Assembly: GCA_048264125.1 (NCBI GenBank)
Contig: JBLXDM010000006.1
Coordinates: 186,001-250,000, forward strand
From: M1-B18 sp048264125
Lineage (GTDB): Bacteria > Bacillota > Clostridia > Peptostreptococcales > Natronincolaceae
Length of the DNA stretch: 64,000 nt
Reading direction: 5' to 3'
The notes beneath the pieces are model-generated. The model was not told the DNA's origin. It made no database searches and saw only the letters and a program-made list of their open reading frames with translations. Below, piece after piece: positions 8,511 through 16,916 of this stretch; the stretch's first letter is position 1; each line of letters begins with the position of its first letter. Both the position numbers and the translations under genes were made by a program.

Positions 8511-8540
8511 AAAAAATACAGAGGAGATATTCCTCTGTAT
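8511..8540 (-). terminator. Rho-independent terminator of the large regulator
   Basis: ATACAGAGGA at 8516-8525 pairs perfectly with TCCTCTGTAT at 8531-8540. On the minus strand this hairpin is followed by a run of U (8511-8516) and begins at the stop codon of the regulator gene. Confidence 0.85.
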
Positions 8541-11500
8541 CAGATTGGATTTCTACTATTACTAACCTGCTGCTCATATAAAATCTCGTAATGGTAGCCT
8601 CGGTGGCTTAGTCCTTTACATCTCCTCAGCAGTTCTAGGGCCTTTGTCCCTTCTCCAGACTTGCGATAGCTCTCCAGCAGAGTCTCTGCTGCCTCAAGGA
8701 AGCTTTCCTCCAAGCTAAGTCTAATGCCTTCGGCCCATAGCGCCTCCATGTCATCTAGATATCTTCCCTTATAGATATCCACTACCCTTTGAGCTCTATC
8801 AACAGTGGACTCCTTCTTAAATTCAGCAGTTGCCTTTTGTAAGATATCATAATCGCAAATAATTTCTTCCATACTGAGGCGATAATTGCCCTTTACATTT
8901 AATATAGGATTTTCTGCCTCTAATATTTCAAAGGCCTTTTTAATTTCCCCTCGGCGAGTGTGGAATAAGCTAGGGACATTGGCTTCGCTATCACCCCATA
9001 GGTCGGAAAAAATTCTCTCTCTAGCTACTCCTCCTGGATATAGAAGTAGATATGCCAATAGCTCACGGGCTTTTTGAGTGCGAATTTTTATAGGCTTATC
9101 TCTGTCATGGGCTGGAGCAATATAAAAGCTTCCCAACGTGTTGATATAAACCCTTTCCATAGCATATCCACCATAGGATAGAATTTCCCTAGTATATTCA
9201 GGGGTTATGTTGGCCTCTGCCGCAAGCCTTAATACAGATGAATAGAGGGGCTTGAAGCGTAGATAATATTTGTGATTGTACCGTTTGCAGTTTTCCATTA
9301 GGTGTTGAGTATACTCCAGTGCTTTTGCTTTCTCTCCCTCCTGTAGATACATATTTGCCAGCCTTCCATAAGCAAGGGGGGCATAGGCATAGCTACCAAC
9401 AGCCTCACCGATTTTAATGCATTGCTCAAAGTAACTCATACACTCTTCTCTATTAATTCCCAAGGTATCAATAGCATTGGCTATCCTGCCATAGGCAAGG
9501 GATTGAAAAAAAGGTGTAGCGTCCTTTATTAAAGCTATAGCCTTATCAATATTCTCTCTGATGTTGTCTTTACTATCTAAAAGTCCTGCGCAAAGCCTCC
9601 ATATCTGGGCAGATATTAAAAGGTCTCTTGTGCTTCTGTTCAGAAGTGCGTACTCCTCAGCCACTGCTATATAATAATAGGATTGAGAAAAATCATGGGG
9701 CTTTCCGCGATATAGCTTTAGTAGCTCAGTAGCATGAAGGATTTCGGCATACAACAAATAAATAATGCTGAATTCTTCGTGGATTTCTAGCTGCTGCATT
9801 CTTTTTAGCTCTGACTCCAAAGTAGGCAAAGCTTTTTCCTCCTGTCCTACTACTTGGTATGCCTTTGCTGCATAGGCTCCGGCACTATGTCTCATCAACC
9901 AATCCTGCTGCTCCTGAGGAATAGAAAGAGACCTTTCGTAAACCTCTACACAGCTCTTATAATCACCCATGTGAAAATAAATAGCTGTTAGATAGCGTTC
10001 GAACCATGCCTTTACATAGGAGGCTCCAAAGGCCATAGCTTTTTCCATCATGGAGACCGTCAGCTGACGAGCTTCGAATAATTGTGAGGTCATGGTGAGG
10101 TTATGGATTTTTTCTATCATTATTAGATATTGAAGCTGTATGGGAGTATCCTCTGGCAAAGGCAGCAGCTTATCTATACACCTGCTGCTTTCCTCGTAGG
10201 AAACTCTGTTTCTCAAAACCCTAGCCTTGTGGGCCATGGCATAGTAATATATCGTCTTGTCCTGGGGGCCTAGCTTTTTAAGACCAATATTTAAGCAACG
10301 CTCAGCCTGGTAAAAATCCCCCCGGTCTGATAGATTCATACCCTTAGCCAGTAGAACCCGTGATTGAAGCTCGACATCAGAGCGATCTAGAAAATCAAAG
10401 AATTTTTTTAGATTGCGATAACGGCCTCTGTCGAAGGGATTCTCTACTAAAGCTCCGATACAGTCCTGCAGCATGTTTTCATCCTCTAAAATTAAGGCAT
10501 AATCAGCAGCCTCCTCATAATGCCTCCTACTGTAGCATTCCTTCATTAGCCTAGTGAGACTGCTTCTACCTAAGCCTGAATCAATCTTCCTCAGGAAGGA
10601 TTGAAACAAGGCATGATAACGGTAGCTGGTGGTAGAAATCTGTTGGGTAAAAATATTGTGGGTAACCAATTCATCCAATATTTCCTGAGCATTATCAATA
10701 TCTATTATATTGTTGCAGATTTCGGCCTCAAGCCTTGGTAGCCAGGAGGTAGCCTTAAGAAAATGCTGAATTTCTATGGTAAGCTTTAAAAATATTTCCT
10801 TCAGTAAATAACGATTGAGATTTCGGTGGGAGGTTAGCTTTGCTATGGGTGCAGCATCTCTGTTCTCTGATGCAATCCTATAGGATTGCATGGCAAGAAT
10901 CCAGCCCTCGGTGGCAACATAGGCAGCTTCATCGAAAAATCCCCAGAAGTCTTCTGCCTCCTCTCGGTTAAAGAGAAGATCCTCCTTTGTCAATTCCACA
11001 ACTTTACCATCAGCCTTCAACCTAAAAAGACTGCTCCACATCTCATGTCGGCTTCCTATAATTATTGAAAGGTTTTGAGGGCAGACCTTAACTAGGTAAA
11101 TTAAAAGGTCGATTATCCTGCTATCGGTTATATTATGAACATCATCCAAAATAAGGGTAAGCTCATTATCTGCTACGGCCCTCAGCAATCCCGTTATTGT
11201 ATATTTTTCAAAGGAAGGGTTATCTAAAAAAGGTATGTAATCAATAGAATAAAAATCAAATTTCTTTTCTTTTTTTCTGAATTCTGTTTCCAGCTTTTTT
11301 AAAAAGGTGACTACATCATTGTCACCTTCTTCCAAGGTAAACCAGATTACATCATTACGTTCCTTAGCAAACTGTATAAGTAATGTGGTTTTTCCATAGC
11401 CGGCATCGGCATGTATATAAGTTAAGCTACTGTACTTGGGAGCTAGTTTACTAATTAGACGTGATCTACGGAGAGTGCTTTGGTGAGCGGTAGGAATAAA

Positions 11501-11710
11501 AGTGTCAATTTCCAATTTGATTTTTTCATTATCCTGTACACAAGGGAAGGTTTTTACCCTTGCATCAATAGGCTTATCTTCATCCTCTGGAATCACCCAA
11601 GCCCAGCCATGCCGCACTGCATTTATTCTTCCCTCCTTGCAGAGAGTATGTACACGACGCTGTGATATTCCCCATTTTTTCGCCGCTTCCTTCGGAGTCA
11701 TATACTTCAA
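8540..11710 (-). CDS. Large STAND-type transcriptional regulator with N-terminal HTH and C-terminal BTAD domain
   Basis: This 1056-residue protein starts with a short excisionase/MerR-like helix-turn-helix (TPKEAAKKWGISQRRVHTLCKEG). A MalT-like STAND ATPase follows, with Walker A ADAGYGKTTL at about 101-110 and a Walker-B-like LTLILDDVHN near 180. A long helical TPR region spans ~330-830. The C-terminus is an OmpR-like winged helix plus bacterial transcriptional activator domain (LGSFYIAP to IKIRTQKARELLAYLLLYPG). Two DNA-binding domains on one STAND protein is unusual. The TTG start follows GGGGGG. It is transcribed away from the lysine operon and lies next to the RiPP locus, so it might control either; the ligand is unknown. 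Confidence 0.85.
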   Translation of the reverse strand: MKYMTPKEAAKKWGISQRRVHTLCKEGRINAVRHGWAWVIPEDEDKPIDARVKTFPCVQDNEKIKLEIDTFIPTAHQSTLRRSRLISKLAPKYSSLTYIHADAGYGKTTLLIQFAKERNDVIWFTLEEGDNDVVTFLKKLETEFRKKEKKFDFYSIDYIPFLDNPSFEKYTITGLLRAVADNELTLILDDVHNITDSRIIDLLIYLVKVCPQNLSIIIGSRHEMWSSLFRLKADGKVVELTKEDLLFNREEAEDFWGFFDEAAYVATEGWILAMQSYRIASENRDAAPIAKLTSHRNLNRYLLKEIFLKLTIEIQHFLKATSWLPRLEAEICNNIIDIDNAQEILDELVTHNIFTQQISTTSYRYHALFQSFLRKIDSGLGRSSLTRLMKECYSRRHYEEAADYALILEDENMLQDCIGALVENPFDRGRYRNLKKFFDFLDRSDVELQSRVLLAKGMNLSDRGDFYQAERCLNIGLKKLGPQDKTIYYYAMAHKARVLRNRVSYEESSRCIDKLLPLPEDTPIQLQYLIMIEKIHNLTMTSQLFEARQLTVSMMEKAMAFGASYVKAWFERYLTAIYFHMGDYKSCVEVYERSLSIPQEQQDWLMRHSAGAYAAKAYQVVGQEEKALPTLESELKRMQQLEIHEEFSIIYLLYAEILHATELLKLYRGKPHDFSQSYYYIAVAEEYALLNRSTRDLLISAQIWRLCAGLLDSKDNIRENIDKAIALIKDATPFFQSLAYGRIANAIDTLGINREECMSYFEQCIKIGEAVGSYAYAPLAYGRLANMYLQEGEKAKALEYTQHLMENCKRYNHKYYLRFKPLYSSVLRLAAEANITPEYTREILSYGGYAMERVYINTLGSFYIAPAHDRDKPIKIRTQKARELLAYLLLYPGGVARERIFSDLWGDSEANVPSLFHTRRGEIKKAFEILEAENPILNVKGNYRLSMEEIICDYDILQKATAEFKKESTVDRAQRVVDIYKGRYLDDMEALWAEGIRLSLEESFLEAAETLLESYRKSGEGTKALELLRRCKGLSHRGYHYEILYEQQVSNSRNPI

Positions 11711-11831
11711 AGTAATCCCCCCTTTATTCGCCCTATTTCGCTATATATAGGCACTCTTCTAGTTTTTCTTAAATTATATGCCAAGTTTCGAACAAAATCA
11801 ATTAAGCGTTTCTTTATTTTACCCCGAAATT

Positions 11832-11896
11832 AGGTGACGAGGGGACGGTTCTACTGACACCACCGCGGTGTCAGTAGAACCGTCCCCTTGTCACCT
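11832..11896. repeat. Palindromic repeat, two inverted copies of a GACAAGGGGACGGTTCT element
   Basis: The 65-base stretch is an almost perfect palindrome centred on ACCGCGGT; the only departure in the outer arms is GACGAGG against GACAAGG. Each arm holds GAC(A/G)AGGGGACGGTTCTACTGACACC. The same core returns at 23114-23130. It lies just upstream of the lysine operon promoter. Similar elements are scattered in many clostridial genomes and look like REP-type mobile repeats; that is from memory. Confidence 0.85.
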
Positions 11897-11916
11897 AAAA
11901 AATATATAATAGCATA

Positions 11917-11945
11917 TTGACAGTTCGGAATTGTTTGAATATAAT
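11917..11945 (+). promoter_or_regulatory. Consensus sigma-A promoter of the lysine fermentation operon
   Basis: A perfect -35 TTGACA (11917-11922) and a perfect -10 TATAAT (11940-11945) are separated by exactly 17 bases. Transcription should begin near 11952, about 47 bases before the riboswitch. With so strong a promoter, control most likely happens at the riboswitch. Confidence 0.9.
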
Positions 11946-11998
11946 AATATTCAGATAAGTACAATTTTTCGATAACAATTATATATTTTTTAGAGATT

Positions 11999-12171
11999 CA
12001 TAAATAGAGGTGCAGTCCCAAGGGTAGCTGAAAAATGTTAAGAAGAGGTACCTTCGAGGTTTTCAGTAAAGGGTGGGGTTGCCGAAAGGTAGACAAAGGA
12101 CCTTTTGTTTTGCCTTGACAGTTGAGGTTATCCTTATCTGTTGTCATGCTAAGCATGGAGAGCTATTTATG
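11999..12171 (+). ncRNA. Lysine riboswitch (L box) aptamer
   Basis: Conserved L-box pieces appear in order: AGAGGTGCA at 12006-12014, GGGGTTGCCGAAAG at 12075-12088 and CATGGAGAGCTAT at 12154-12166. Helix P1 is formed by CATAAATAG (11999-12007) and CTATTTATG (12163-12171), nine perfect pairs. The 3' strand of P1 is also the 5' arm of the terminator at 12161-12206, so binding of lysine, which stabilises P1, should prevent termination. That makes it a predicted ON switch. It controls lysine degradation, which fits substrate induction. The fold was read by eye, not computed. Confidence 0.88.
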
Positions 12172-12206
12172 TAGTGATTTATTTCATTACATAGATGGCT
12201 TTTTTT
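12161..12206 (+). terminator. Riboswitch-controlled intrinsic terminator
   Basis: The 17-base arm AGCTATTTATGTAGTGA (12161-12177) pairs with TCATTACATAGATGGCT (12184-12200), using four G-U pairs, around a six-base loop. Seven U residues follow (12200-12206). The first arm contains the whole 3' strand of riboswitch helix P1. A second hairpin (AGTGCTC/GAGCACT, 12207-12246) comes right after it in the leader. Confidence 0.88.
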
Positions 12207-12333
12207 AGTGCTCATGAAAACATGCTTTTATCGATTTTCGAGCACTTGTCCCCAATAGGACAATTGACCAAGGCATTTCTACAAGTATTTACTGGTAAAA
12301 TATGTAAATTATGAATTGTGGAGGGTGATTATT

Positions 12334-13584
12334 ATGCACAGCAAACCAAAACTGAAGCTGGAAAATTCAATGAGGCTTTATGAGGAGGCGAAAAAGCTTT
12401 CTCCGGGAGGCATGATGGGAATCAGGCGGCCCTACAACTTTGTTGAAGGAGAGTATCCCATATTTATCGACAGAGGCTATGGAGGGCATATCGTGGATGT
12501 CGACGGAAATGACTACATAGACATGCTATGTGCCTATGGACCCATAATACTGGGCTATAATGAGGCTGAGATAAACCAAGAGGTAGTAAAGCAGATGGAT
12601 AAGGGCTTCTGCTTTACCATGGTACAGGAGCTGCAAAACACACTGCAAAAAAAGCTGATTGAGCTGATACCTTCTGCAGAAATGGTAGTGCTGGCGAAAA
12701 CTGGCTCCGATGCCACCGGTATAGCAGTGAGGGTTGCAAGGGCATATACCGGCAAGAACAAAATTATGAGAAGCGGCTATCATGGCTGGCATGACTGGTG
12801 TGTTGAGGTAAAGGGCGGGGTTCCTAAGCAGATTACCGAGCTGACCCTTGAATTCCACTATGGCGATTTAGAGGAGCTGGAGGCAATGCTAAAGCAGCAT
12901 GCTGAGGATACCGCCTGCATAATACTAACGCCTGTAGGTCATCCCTTGGCATTGCCGGTGATGGCACCGCCGGAGGGGTATCTGCAGGGGGTAAGACAGC
13001 TGGCGGATAAATACAATGTCATACTGATATTTGACGAAATCAGAACTGGCTTCAGGGTTGCTCTGGGGGGAGCGCAGCAGAGATATGGTGTAACTCCTGA
13101 TTTATCCGTGTTTGGTAAGGCTATGGGTAATGGTTATCCAATAAGCGCCTGCGTAGGTAAGGAGGAGATCATGCGGGTGCTGGAGTCTAAGGCCTTTGTA
13201 AGCTCCACCTTCTTCCCTAATAGCCTAGAGATGGCGGCGTCATTAAAATGCATTGAAATTTTGGAAAGGGAAAATGTATTGGAGGATATATGGACCAGAG
13301 GCGAAGCCTTCCTGAAGGAAACCATTAAATTGGTTGAGGAATCCGGTGTCCCTGCTGCTGTTTCAGGAATTCCGCCAATGCCTTATATTACCTTTGACAA
13401 GGTGGATGAGAAATACAAGGAAAGAAGGAGCTTCTTCTATACAGAAACCATTCGAAGGGGTCTGTTTATACAGCCTTATCATCATGGCTATATCTGCTAT
13501 AGACATACCAATGAGGATTTGAAAAATGCACTCACAGTCATTGAAGAAGCCTTAAAGGTTACGAAGAAGGTATATCCGTATTAA
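12334..13584 (+). CDS. kat: 3-aminobutyryl-CoA aminotransferase (class III, PLP)
   Basis: This 416-residue protein is a class III PLP aminotransferase close to glutamate-1-semialdehyde aminomutases. It has the GSDATGIAVRVARAYTG phosphate-binding region, the FDEIRTGFR aspartate motif and the PLP lysine in SVFGKAMGNGYP. As first gene of the lysine operon and with no 3-aminobutyryl-CoA ammonia lyase (kal) in sight, it fits the acyl-CoA beta-transaminase Kat, which converts 3-aminobutyryl-CoA plus 2-oxoglutarate to acetoacetyl-CoA and glutamate. The ATG at 12334 is chosen over an upstream TTG because GGAGGG lies at the right distance. The specific substrate is inferred from context. Confidence 0.78.
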   Translation: MHSKPKLKLENSMRLYEEAKKLSPGGMMGIRRPYNFVEGEYPIFIDRGYGGHIVDVDGNDYIDMLCAYGPIILGYNEAEINQEVVKQMDKGFCFTMVQELQNTLQKKLIELIPSAEMVVLAKTGSDATGIAVRVARAYTGKNKIMRSGYHGWHDWCVEVKGGVPKQITELTLEFHYGDLEELEAMLKQHAEDTACIILTPVGHPLALPVMAPPEGYLQGVRQLADKYNVILIFDEIRTGFRVALGGAQQRYGVTPDLSVFGKAMGNGYPISACVGKEEIMRVLESKAFVSSTFFPNSLEMAASLKCIEILERENVLEDIWTRGEAFLKETIKLVEESGVPAAVSGIPPMPYITFDKVDEKYKERRSFFYTETIRRGLFIQPYHHGYICYRHTNEDLKNALTVIEEALKVTKKVYPY

Positions 13585-13600
13585 AAGTGGGGGTGATTAA

Positions 13601-14431
13601 ATGGAAAAGCTAATTATAACGGCTGCAATATGCGGTGCAGAGGTAACCAAGGAGCATAACCCGGCTGTACCCTACACGGTTGAAGAGATAGGCAGAGAGG
13701 CAGAGGCGGCATACAGAGCAGGAGCCTCCATAATACATCTTCATGTTAGAAATGATGACGGCACCCCCACGCAGGACAGGGAGCGCTTCAGAAAATGCAT
13801 GGAGGAAATCAGAAGACGATGCCCCGATGTTATCATACAGCCCTCCACCGGCGGCGCTGTGGGAATGAGTAACGAGGAAAGGCTTCAGCCCACAAGCCTA
13901 AGGCCGGAGATGGCGACCTTGGATTGCGGAACCTGTAATTTTGGCGGGGATGATATTTTTGTCAACTCTGAAAATACAATAATAGCCTTTGCCCAAAGAA
14001 TGCTGGCTCTGAATATAAAGCCTGAGATCGAGGTTTTTGACAAGGGAATGATAGATACAGCCCTTCGACTTGCTAAAAAGGGTCTCATCAAGGCCCCAAT
14101 GCACTTCAATCTGGTGTTGGGGGTTACCGGAGGCATTGCAGCTACAGTAAGGGACCTTTCCTATATGGCAGCCTCCTTACCAGTAGATGCCACCTTTACC
14201 GTTTCAGGAATAGGTAAAAATCAGTTTCCGATGGCCGTCACCGCCATAGCCATGGGGGGCCATGTGAGGGTAGGCTTTGAGGACAATGTATATATATCGA
14301 AGGGTAAGCCTGCAGACTCCAATGGCGAGCTGGTGGAAAAAGCAGTGAGGCTTGCCAAGGAGCTAAGCAGAGAGATAGCCACTCCTGAGGAGGCTAGAAG
14401 AATACTGGGAATGAGGGGATTGAATGAATAA
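13601..14431 (+). CDS. kce: 3-keto-5-aminohexanoate cleavage enzyme
   Basis: This 276-residue protein is a BKACE (DUF849) TIM-barrel enzyme. It joins 3-keto-5-aminohexanoate with acetyl-CoA to give acetoacetate and 3-aminobutyryl-CoA. The zinc ligands are in the ASIIHLHVRND motif (H46, H48), and the conserved QPSTGG and EIEVFDKGMI stretches are present. Its length is normal for the family. It starts at ATG with GGGGGTG upstream, 17 bases after kat, and overlaps atoD by 8 bases, so it is coupled to the CoA-transferase that uses its acetoacetate. Confidence 0.93.
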   Translation: MEKLIITAAICGAEVTKEHNPAVPYTVEEIGREAEAAYRAGASIIHLHVRNDDGTPTQDRERFRKCMEEIRRRCPDVIIQPSTGGAVGMSNEERLQPTSLRPEMATLDCGTCNFGGDDIFVNSENTIIAFAQRMLALNIKPEIEVFDKGMIDTALRLAKKGLIKAPMHFNLVLGVTGGIAATVRDLSYMAASLPVDATFTVSGIGKNQFPMAVTAIAMGGHVRVGFEDNVYISKGKPADSNGELVEKAVRLAKELSREIATPEEARRILGMRGLNE

Positions 14432-15077
14432 GCTTGTCAATTATGCCAGCATTAAGCCCCTGTTAAGGGATGGAATGACTTTGATGATAGGAGGCTTTCT
14501 GGGCTGTGGTACACCGGAGGGCTTGATAGATTTAATCGTAGAGCTGGAGCTAAAGGAGCTAACCATAATAGGAAATGACACCAGCTTTGTCGATAGAGGC
14601 ATAGGAAGGCTTGTGGCTAATGGCAATGCCAAGAAGGTAATAGTCTCCCACATTGGCACTAACCCCGAAAGCGGTAAGCGGATGACGGAGGGAACCATGG
14701 CGGTGGAGCTTTCACCACAGGGAACCCTGATTGAAAGAATTAGAGCAGGGGGCAGCGGCCTGGGTGGTGTCATTACCCCCACGGGTGTAGGAACAATAGT
14801 AGAAGAGGGGAAGAAGAAAATCCTGCTGGAGGGACAGGAATACCTAATAGAAATGCCTTTAAGAGCTGACGTAGCCTTAGTATATGCCAGCACAGCCGAC
14901 ACCTTTGGCAACTGCTATTATAGGGGAACGACTAAAAACTTTAATCCCATCATAGCCCTAGCAGCGGATACAGTAATAGTCGAGGCTGAAGCGATAGTGG
15001 AGGCAGGAGAAATAAACCCAGAGGTCATTATGACCCCCGGTGTGCTGGTGGATTATGTGGTTAAGGGGGAGTATTAA
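14424..15077 (+). CDS. atoD: Acetoacetate/butyrate CoA-transferase alpha subunit
   Basis: This 217-residue protein is the alpha subunit of a class I CoA-transferase. It carries the signature MIGGFLGCGTPEGLIDLI near the start and GGSGLGGVITPTGVGT in the middle. With the beta subunit encoded next, it moves CoA between an acyl-CoA and acetoacetate, feeding acetoacetyl-CoA into butyrate formation. It overlaps kce by 8 bases and touches atoA (TAATG overlap). The order alpha then beta is usual. The substrate pair is inferred from pathway context. Confidence 0.92.
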   Translation: MNKLVNYASIKPLLRDGMTLMIGGFLGCGTPEGLIDLIVELELKELTIIGNDTSFVDRGIGRLVANGNAKKVIVSHIGTNPESGKRMTEGTMAVELSPQGTLIERIRAGGSGLGGVITPTGVGTIVEEGKKKILLEGQEYLIEMPLRADVALVYASTADTFGNCYYRGTTKNFNPIIALAADTVIVEAEAIVEAGEINPEVIMTPGVLVDYVVKGEY

Positions 15078-15742
15078 TGGCAGTGGATGCGAATAGCGCA
15101 AAGGAAATAATAGCAAAGAGAATAGCAATGGAGCTAAGGGACGGACAGCTGGTGAACCTTGGCATCGGCCTACCTACAATGGTGGCAAACTACATACCTG
15201 AGGGAGTAAGCGTAGTGCTGCAATCAGAAAATGGTATGGTGGGAATGGGGCCAACACCGGAGGCAGGTAAAGAGAATAAATACATTACCAATGCCGGTGG
15301 TCAGCTGGTGTCCATACAGCCCATAGGAGCCTTCTTTGACACCGCCATGTCCTTCAGCCTCATAAGGGGTGGGCATGTGGATGTTACTGTGCTGGGAGCT
15401 CTGGAGGTGGATCAGGAGGGGAATCTATCCAACTGGATAATACCCGGAAGGCTGGTGCCCGGCATGGGGGGTGCAATGGATTTAGTCACCGGTGCTAAGA
15501 GGGTAATAGTAGCCATGCAGCATACGGCAAAGGGAGAGCTGAAGATAAAAAAACGCTGTGAGCTACCGTTGACGGCTAAGGGACAGGTCAATATGATAGT
15601 CTCTGAGCTGGGGGTTATGGAGGTGACCTCTGAAGGCCTAGTGCTGAAGGAGATACACAGGGATACCACCGTTGAAGAGGTTATAAGGCTGACGGATGCG
15701 GAGCTTATTATAGACGAAAATATAAAGCTTATGGACATATAG
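15077..15742 (+). CDS. atoA: Acetoacetate/butyrate CoA-transferase beta subunit
   Basis: This 221-residue protein is the catalytic beta subunit partner of AtoD. The SENG motif (VLQSENGMVGMG) holds the glutamate that forms the enzyme-CoA thioester, and the glycine-rich RGGHVDVTVLGALEVDQ stretch is typical. Its ATG overlaps the atoD stop codon by one base, so the two subunits are translated in step. It should act on acetoacetate released by Kce. Confidence 0.92.
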   Translation: MAVDANSAKEIIAKRIAMELRDGQLVNLGIGLPTMVANYIPEGVSVVLQSENGMVGMGPTPEAGKENKYITNAGGQLVSIQPIGAFFDTAMSFSLIRGGHVDVTVLGALEVDQEGNLSNWIIPGRLVPGMGGAMDLVTGAKRVIVAMQHTAKGELKIKKRCELPLTAKGQVNMIVSELGVMEVTSEGLVLKEIHRDTTVEEVIRLTDAELIIDENIKLMDI

Positions 15743-15759
15743 AAATGGGAGTGAAGAGG

Positions 15760-16797
15760 ATGAAGAAGGGCTGTAAATATGGAACCCATAGGGTAGTTGA
15801 GCCTGCAGGCATTTTGCCACAGGGGGCAAAGCGGATATCTAATGACATGGCGCTCTACTCAAATGAAATTTTAATAGACGTAAAGGCCTTAAATATAGAC
15901 TCCGCCAGCTTTACACAAATCAAGGAGTCTGTAGGAGGAGATATCGAAAAAATCAAGGAGAAAATCCTTGAAATAGTAGGAGAAAGAGGCAAGCTGCAAA
16001 ACCCTGTCACAGGCTCAGGCGGCATGCTAATAGGGACCGTTGAGAAAATCGGTGAGGATATTGAGGGCGCCATTGACCTTAGGGTTGGCGACAAAATAGC
16101 CACCTTGGTTTCATTATCCCTTACACCACTGAGGATTGATGAAATAACAGATGTAAAGGTGGATATAGACAGGGTGGAAATAAAGGGTAAGGCCATACTA
16201 TTCGAAAGTGGTATATATGCAAGGCTGCCAGAGGATATGGAGGAAACCCTAGCCTTGGCGGCATTGGATGTGGCAGGGGCTCCAGCCCAAACGGCAAAGC
16301 TCTGCAAGGCGGGAGATAGTGTATTGATTTTGGGAGCAGCAGGAAAATCTGGGATGATGTGCTGCTACGAGGCTATGAAGAAGGTAGGTGCCTCAGGCAA
16401 TGTCATCGCACTGGTAAGAGGGCAGAAGGATATCGAGGTTCTCCATAGACTTGGTATATGTCACAGGGTGGTTTTAGCCGATGCTAGAAATCCAGTTGAG
16501 GTTTTAAACAGGGTTCTAGAGGCCAATGAAGGCAAAGAGGTGGATATCGCAATAAACTGTGTCAATGTCACGGATACAGAAATGTCCACCATATTGCCGG
16601 TAAGAGAAGACGGAACTGTATATTTCTTTTCTATGGCAACCAGCTTCACCAAGGCGGCACTGGGGGCGGAGGGCGTAGGAAAGGACGTTAACATGATTAT
16701 AGGGAATGGATATACAAGGGGTCACGCGGAGCTAACTCTGCAGGTCCTCAGGGAGAGCAGTGAGCTTCGTAGCGTATATGAGGAGCTCTATTTATAA
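15760..16797 (+). CDS. kdd: L-erythro-3,5-diaminohexanoate dehydrogenase
   Basis: This ~345-residue NAD(P)-dependent enzyme oxidatively deaminates 3,5-diaminohexanoate to 3-keto-5-aminohexanoate. The N-terminus MKKGCKYGTHRVVEPAGILPQ is typical of Kdd. A Rossmann-type VLILGAAGKSGMMCCYEAMKK lies near residue 190. The ATG at 15760 is preferred over the one at 15745 because GGAGTGAAGAGG lies between them as ribosome site and the family starts there. The product is the substrate of Kce. A 119-base gap with a structured element separates it from kamA. Confidence 0.92.
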   Translation: MKKGCKYGTHRVVEPAGILPQGAKRISNDMALYSNEILIDVKALNIDSASFTQIKESVGGDIEKIKEKILEIVGERGKLQNPVTGSGGMLIGTVEKIGEDIEGAIDLRVGDKIATLVSLSLTPLRIDEITDVKVDIDRVEIKGKAILFESGIYARLPEDMEETLALAALDVAGAPAQTAKLCKAGDSVLILGAAGKSGMMCCYEAMKKVGASGNVIALVRGQKDIEVLHRLGICHRVVLADARNPVEVLNRVLEANEGKEVDIAINCVNVTDTEMSTILPVREDGTVYFFSMATSFTKAALGAEGVGKDVNMIIGNGYTRGHAELTLQVLRESSELRSVYEELYL

Positions 16798-16800
16798 ATT

Positions 16801-16900
16801 TAAAGCAGCTAAAGGCATAGCACCTTGTCACTTAAATATGGGATAACTCCTGGGGGTTCTATCTCAGCTTTTAGATAACACAAGGTACTACACTGCTTTA
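16801..16900 (+). ncRNA. Structured leader-like RNA element between kdd and kamA
   Basis: The gap folds by eye into a closed multi-stem shape. An outer helix TAAAGCAG (16801-16808) pairs with CTGCTTTA (16893-16900), and an inner helix ACCTTGT (16822-16828) pairs with ACAAGGT (16880-16886). Inside are two small hairpins, one being TATCT/AGATA at 16860-16877. The kamA ribosome site (GAAGGGGG) follows directly. There is no U-run, so it is not a plain terminator. It may be a processing site or translation control element; I do not recognise a known class. Confidence 0.5.
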
Positions 16901-16916
16901 GAAGGGGGTTTATTAA

